A stretch of DNA of 64,000 bases. Origin: an uncultured Clostridia bacterium (lineage in GTDB: Bacteria; Bacillota; Clostridia; Oscillospirales; Ruminococcaceae). The notes below the pieces were generated by a model. It was not told the origin of the DNA, made no database searches, and was given only the letters and a program-made list of their open reading frames with translations. This document shows, in pieces, positions 59,130 to 64,000 of this stretch. The stretch lies in NCBI GenBank assembly GCA_947166275.1, contig CAMVDP010000008.1:1-64000 (forward strand). Direction: 5' to 3'. The position numbers and the translations under genes are program-made. Each line of letters opens with the position of its first letter. Within the stretch, counting starts at the first letter, position 1.

Positions 59130-60083
59130 ATGTATGTGATGAAGCTTCAGGCACCATGCAAGGATTATATTTGGGGCGGATCGCGTCTGCGCGACGAGTA
59201 CGGCAAGAAGTCGGACGCGGATAAGGTGGCCGAGAGCTGGGAGCTTTCCTGTCACAAGGACGGAAAAAGCGTGATAGCGAACGGTGAGTTTGCCGGCACC
59301 ACGCTTGAAGAATATATCGAAAAAACGGGGAAGCAGATGCTCGGTAAGAATTGCGGGCGATTTGAGTACTTCCCCATACTGATAAAGCTGATAGACGCTA
59401 AAGATAACCTGTCGGTACAGGTGCACCCCGACAATGAGTACGCTCTGCGGGTTGAGGGGGAGTACGGCAAGACCGAGATGTGGTATGTCATAGACGCGGA
59501 TGAGGGCGCGGAGCTGCTGTATGGCTTTAAACACGGGATAACCCGTGAGGAGTTTGCACAGCGAATAAAGAACAATACCCTGCTTGAGGTAACAAACAAT
59601 GTTCCGGTGCATAAGGGGGATGTGTTCTTCATCGAGAGCGGCACGCTCCACGCGATAGGCAAGGGAATACTTATTGCCGAGATACAGCAGAACTCAAACA
59701 CCACCTACCGTATCTACGATTACGGCAGAGTGGGCAAGGACGGCAAGCCGAGGGAGCTTCACGTGGAAAAGGCGTGCGAGGTAACGAAGCTCATTCCGCC
59801 GACGCGTCCGACAAAGCCGCAGGGTGAGCCGGTGAAGCATGACGGCTGGACAGAGACGCTGCTCGCGGAGTGCGAATACTTCCGCGTCCGCAGGCTCAAT
59901 GTGCAGTCTGCGGCAAAATACGAGGCTTCGGACGCTTCGTTCAATTCTCTGCTGGTGCTTGACGGAAGCTTTGAGATCGGTGGAGTGAAGCTCGCAAAGG
60001 GCGAGAGCGCCTTTATTCCCGCAGGCTTCGGAGAGTATGTGATAAAAGGTTCGGGCGAGGTCATACTTACTGATATCGTCTGA
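59130..60083 (+). CDS. manA: class I mannose-6-phosphate isomerase
   Basis: KDYIWGGSRLRDEYGK, LSVQVHPDNEYA, GKTEMWYVIDA, SGTLHAIG. Confidence 0.95.
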   Translation: MYVMKLQAPCKDYIWGGSRLRDEYGKKSDADKVAESWELSCHKDGKSVIANGEFAGTTLEEYIEKTGKQMLGKNCGRFEYFPILIKLIDAKDNLSVQVHPDNEYALRVEGEYGKTEMWYVIDADEGAELLYGFKHGITREEFAQRIKNNTLLEVTNNVPVHKGDVFFIESGTLHAIGKGILIAEIQQNSNTTYRIYDYGRVGKDGKPRELHVEKACEVTKLIPPTRPTKPQGEPVKHDGWTETLLAECEYFRVRRLNVQSAAKYEASDASFNSLLVLDGSFEIGGVKLAKGESAFIPAGFGEYVIKGSGEVILTDIV

Positions 60084-60109
60084 ACGTCGGACAGGCTGGA
60101 GGTGTTACG

Positions 60110-61102
60110 GTGAAGTATTACATCGGTATAGATATAGGCGGGACTAACCTTTCCACGGGCGTGGTGGACGATGATTGCAACATCGTCGGCAGAAGCAGGA
60201 TCAAGACCGAGAACGGCAGACCGTACGAGGAAGTCGTAAAGGACATCATCGAGGGAGTGGAGCTTGCGGTCGCGGATTCGAAGATAAGCATGGACGACGT
60301 ACGCTGGATAGGTATAGGATGCCCCGGCACCTGCAATACCGAGACCGGCATTGTGGAGTATTCAAACAATCTGCGCTGGAACAATGTGCCGCTGCTGGCG
60401 AACATAGAGAAAGCGTTCAATAAGAAGACGTATATCGATAATGACGCGAACGCCGCGGCTTTCGGTGAGTATCTCGCGGGAGCTGCGAAGGGAGCGAAGA
60501 ATGCTATCGTGATAACTCTCGGTACGGGAGTAGGCGCGGGCATCATACTGAATGGCAGGATATTTTCAGGCACCAACTTCGCGGGCGGCGAGATAGGGCA
60601 TACTGTCATCGTACTTGACGGTTATCCCTGTACGTGCGGACGAAAGGGCTGTTTTGAGGTGTACGCATCGGCAACTGGACTCGCGCGCATGACGAAAGAG
60701 GCTCTTGACGAACACCCGGACAGCAAGATCGCACAGCTTGTCGAGGCTGACGGCAGGATAAGCGCCCGTACGGCGTTCAATGCCGCAAAGATGCGTGACC
60801 CGGTGGGGCAGGAGGTCGTGGACAGGTATATACGTGCTCTCGCGTGCGGCATCACCAACACGATTAACATTTTCCAGCCGGACATACTGTGTATAGGCGG
60901 CGGAGTGTGCAATGAGGGCGACGGACTGCTGCTTCCGCTCAAAGAGCTGGTGGCACGTGACGTATACTCAAGAAACAGCAGCAAGAACACGGAAATATGT
61001 ATCTGCAAGCTTGGCAATGATGCCGGGATAATCGGTGCGGCAATGCTTGGAAGGAGCGCAGAAGGCGGCATATTGAAGAGCATGTTCGGCAAGGATAAAT
61101 AA
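60110..61102 (+). CDS. ROK-family glucokinase
   Basis: [41 protein letters not shown] zinc motif; GTG start. Confidence 0.93.
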   Translation: MKYYIGIDIGGTNLSTGVVDDDCNIVGRSRIKTENGRPYEEVVKDIIEGVELAVADSKISMDDVRWIGIGCPGTCNTETGIVEYSNNLRWNNVPLLANIEKAFNKKTYIDNDANAAAFGEYLAGAAKGAKNAIVITLGTGVGAGIILNGRIFSGTNFAGGEIGHTVIVLDGYPCTCGRKGCFEVYASATGLARMTKEALDEHPDSKIAQLVEADGRISARTAFNAAKMRDPVGQEVVDRYIRALACGITNTINIFQPDILCIGGGVCNEGDGLLLPLKELVARDVYSRNSSKNTEICICKLGNDAGIIGAAMLGRSAEGGILKSMFGKDK

Positions 61103-61122
61103 CAAAAAGGACGAACAGGACT

Positions 61123-62778
61123 ATGAGAAGCGATCTTTTGAAGGACGGAGTCACGAGACTTCCGCACCGCTCGCTGCTGAAAGCGCTCGGAGTCACCGAC
61201 AGTGAGATGAAAAAGCCGTTCATCGCCGTAGTAAGCGCAGCGAGCGAATATGTTCCCGGTCATATGCACTTGAAGGAGCTCGCACAGGCTGTAAAGGACG
61301 GGATACGCAACGAGGGCGGAGTGCCTTTCGAGTTCAACACTATCGGCGTGTGCGACGGACTTGCGATGAACCACAATGGCATGAGATATTCACTCGCATC
61401 GCGTGAGCTGATAACCGACAGCATCGAGGTAATGCTGACCGCACACCCGCTGGACGGTGTGGTATTCATACCGAACTGCGACAAGATAGTACCGGGCATG
61501 ATACTTGCGGCGGCAAGACTGAACCTGCCGAGCATCTTCGTGAGCGGCGGCCCGATGAGTCCGGGAAAGGTCTGCGGCAAGCGCGTGGGTCTGTCGGAGG
61601 AGTTCGAGGTAGTCGGCAAGTACGCCGACGGCAAGGTGACGGACGAGGAGCTTCTCGAATGGGAGAACAAGTCATGTCCGACCTGCGGTTCCTGTTCGGG
61701 AATGTACACCGCGAATTCGATGAACTGCCTTACCGAAGCTGTGGGGCTGGCTCTGCCGTTCAGCGGCTCGGAGCCCGCTGTATCGTCCGCACGCCGCAGA
61801 CTCGCAAAGGAGACCGGCGAGCGTATCATGTATCTCGTACGCGAGAACATTCGCCCGCTTGACATACTGACAAGAGAGAACATGCTCAACGCACTCGCTG
61901 CGGATATGGCGATAGGAGCGTCGTCGAACACGGTGCTGCATCTGCTTGCGATAGCGCACGAGGCGAAGGCTGACATCACCATAGATGACATTGACGCTAT
62001 GAGCAGAAAGATTCCGCAGATATCCAAACTCAACCCCGCAAGCAGTATCTTTATCGAGGATCTCAACGAGGTCGGCGGGATACAGACAGTACTCAATGAG
62101 CTCGCAAAAAAAGATCTTATAGACCTTGACGTACTGACGGTCTCCGGAACACAGCGTGACAGACTGAAAAACGCGAAGAACGCTGACGGCGCCGTTGTTC
62201 ACGGCATAGAAACTCCTATCCGCGCGGACGGAGGAATAGCAATACTCAAGGGCAATATTGCTCCCGAGGGCGCGGTAGTCAAGCAGGGCGCGGTAAAGCC
62301 CGAAATGATGGACTTCACCGGCATCGCAAAGGTGTTTGACGGCGAGCAGGAAGCGTATGACGCCATCCTGAACGGCGGCATACAGGCAGGTGATGTGGTA
62401 GTTATCCGCTATGAGGGTCCGAAGGGCGGCCCGGGTATGCCGGAGATGCTTTCGCCTACTGCGGCTATCGCTGGCAAAGGACTCGATGGCAGCGTGGCAC
62501 TGATAACCGACGGACGTTTCAGCGGAGCCAGCAGAGGAGCTTCGGTCGGGCATATCTCTCCGGAGGCTGCCGAGGGCGGTCTGATCGCGTTCATCGAGAA
62601 CGGTGACAGGATACACATTGACATACCGAACCGCAGTATAGAGCTGCTCGTTTCCGATGACGAGATAGCAAAGCGTAAGGAGAATGGAGTGCTGCCTCCG
62701 AAAACGCTCACAGGATACCTGAAACGCTACGCAAAACAAGTGCGCAACGCAAGTGTCGGCGCGGTATTTGAGGATTGA
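61123..62778 (+). CDS. ilvD: dihydroxy-acid dehydratase
   Basis: [67 protein letters not shown]. Confidence 0.98.
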   Translation: MRSDLLKDGVTRLPHRSLLKALGVTDSEMKKPFIAVVSAASEYVPGHMHLKELAQAVKDGIRNEGGVPFEFNTIGVCDGLAMNHNGMRYSLASRELITDSIEVMLTAHPLDGVVFIPNCDKIVPGMILAAARLNLPSIFVSGGPMSPGKVCGKRVGLSEEFEVVGKYADGKVTDEELLEWENKSCPTCGSCSGMYTANSMNCLTEAVGLALPFSGSEPAVSSARRRLAKETGERIMYLVRENIRPLDILTRENMLNALAADMAIGASSNTVLHLLAIAHEAKADITIDDIDAMSRKIPQISKLNPASSIFIEDLNEVGGIQTVLNELAKKDLIDLDVLTVSGTQRDRLKNAKNADGAVVHGIETPIRADGGIAILKGNIAPEGAVVKQGAVKPEMMDFTGIAKVFDGEQEAYDAILNGGIQAGDVVVIRYEGPKGGPGMPEMLSPTAAIAGKGLDGSVALITDGRFSGASRGASVGHISPEAAEGGLIAFIENGDRIHIDIPNRSIELLVSDDEIAKRKENGVLPPKTLTGYLKRYAKQVRNASVGAVFED

Positions 62779-62858
62779 CGATAGTATTTGAGCCTTTACA
62801 GGAGAGCAAAAGAGCGGTGATCCCGCTTGACATTCAGTATACGATATGATAGTTAAAT

Positions 62859-62890
62859 GAGCACGGATCTTATGTCCGTGCTTATTTCTC
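62859..62890 (+). terminator. probable rho-independent terminator
   Basis: gagcacggatcttatgtccgtgcttatttc. Confidence 0.65.
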
Positions 62891-62918
62891 GGAGATATGA
62901 TGAGAAAGGGAACAGGAT

Positions 62919-64000
62919 ATGAACAAAAAACGCACATTTACCGCGATGATCGCGGCGGCTGCAGCTGTATTTACACTTGCGTCATGCGACGGCGCGAAAA
63001 CGGAGAACACGGCGGCGGTCAAGCCTGACGAAAATGCCGCGTCAGCTGTTCAGTCATATCTTGAGAACGCCGGGAACTCACAGTCAAAGCGCAAGCTCAT
63101 AATCGACACCGATACCGGCGCTGATGACGCGTCGGCGATAATTCTCGCTGCGAAGGCAAAGAACGTCGAGATAGTCGGAGTCACTACTCTGGTGGGCAAT
63201 GTGGATCTTGAACAGAGCACTAAAAACGCTCTCGCGGCACTGGAGCTTGCGGAATGTGACGCGCCGGTGATGAACGGCTCCGAGGAGGCCTATACCGGAA
63301 AGCGGATCAACGCGTTCAGCGTATTCGGTTCGGACGGCATGGGCGATGCCGGTCTTATCCACCCGACCCGCTCGGCGGAGGAGCAGGACGCGGTATCTTT
63401 CATTCTTGATACCGTGAAACGCTATCCCGGCGAGGTGGAGATCGTGGCGATAGGCCCTGCTACGAATATCGCAAAAGCCATAGACAGAGACCCGGAAACG
63501 ATGAAAAGCGTGAAGATGCTGTGGTCCATGGGTACCGCAGGACTTGGACCCGGAAATGCCTCGCCGGTGGCGGAGTTCAACACTTACCACGACGCGGAGG
63601 GATATAAGGTCATGCTCGACCTTGGGATACCGGTGACTGTCATAGGACTGGATATGTGTGACGGAAAGGCAAAATGGACGGAAGCACAGTTCGGTGAGCT
63701 TGCGGATACGGGAGAGATCGGGAGTTTTGTTTCCGCGTCTTTTGGCAAGATCAGGGAATTCTATGCGCAGAACGGCTTGACGGACGGCACCATGAACTGT
63801 GATGCCCTCGCCATGATGTGCGTATTGTATCCCGACTTTGTAAGGGGCACAGTGAAGACTCATGGAAGCTGTATTACGGAGCCGGGCGAAACATACGCGC
63901 AGGTGATCTTTTACAAGGAAGGCTTCACCTACGATGTGGTGAAGAACGATCTTGACCACAATGTCGTACTTGTGACGGATGTTGACAAGGAAAGCTATTT
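62919..64000 (+). CDS. nucleoside hydrolase lipoprotein, 3' end beyond window
   Basis: MNKKRTFTAMIAAAAAVFTLASCDG lipobox; KLIIDTDTGADDASAI, AIGPATNIAKAI. No stop before the window end, so absent from the ORF track. Confidence 0.88.
   Translation, partial: MNKKRTFTAMIAAAAAVFTLASCDGAKTENTAAVKPDENAASAVQSYLENAGNSQSKRKLIIDTDTGADDASAIILAAKAKNVEIVGVTTLVGNVDLEQSTKNALAALELAECDAPVMNGSEEAYTGKRINAFSVFGSDGMGDAGLIHPTRSAEEQDAVSFILDTVKRYPGEVEIVAIGPATNIAKAIDRDPETMKSVKMLWSMGTAGLGPGNASPVAEFNTYHDAEGYKVMLDLGIPVTVIGLDMCDGKAKWTEAQFGELADTGEIGSFVSASFGKIREFYAQNGLTDGTMNCDALAMMCVLYPDFVRGTVKTHGSCITEPGETYAQVIFYKEGFTYDVVKNDLDHNVVLVTDVDKESY

Noticed and set aside
61672-62937. 421-aa minus-strand ORF antisense to ilvD
   Set aside because: Antisense shadow of a conserved gene; no recognisable motif.

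Overview
This 64 kb window is chromosomal DNA from an anaerobic, probably cellulolytic Bacillota (Clostridia, Ruminococcus/Oscillospiraceae-like; inferred from gene content only). It is mostly housekeeping: rplJ-rplL with an L10 leader, metF / MetH-activation protein / metH, rnjA-gdpP-rplI-dnaB-tilS-hpt-ftsH, purA-ymdB-spoVS, cdaA-cdaR, acn-icd-rex, ackA, cysE, manA, ROK kinase, ilvD. Accessory content includes a NavAb-type bacterial voltage-gated sodium channel next to an unknown membrane protein, a secreted GH9 cellulase and C1A protease in line with the methionine genes, a selenium/sulfur-type DUF3343 + cysteine desulfurase pair, a GH-like/amidase cell-wall operon, and a BspA-type LRR surface protein with a C-terminal NPHTG sorting-like signal. 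The most unusual locus (about 30.56-31.81 kb, minus strand) is an AT-rich, 5'-truncated phage minor-capsid protein fused to a C-terminal HExxH domain and followed 6 nt later by a 68-aa ORF. It looks like an orphan phage-capsid polymorphic toxin/immunity cassette. Two operator candidates also stand out: a Rex-like palindrome over the acn promoter -35, and a palindrome over the -10 of an IscR-like rrf2 gene. No tRNA, rRNA or CRISPR array was recognised.
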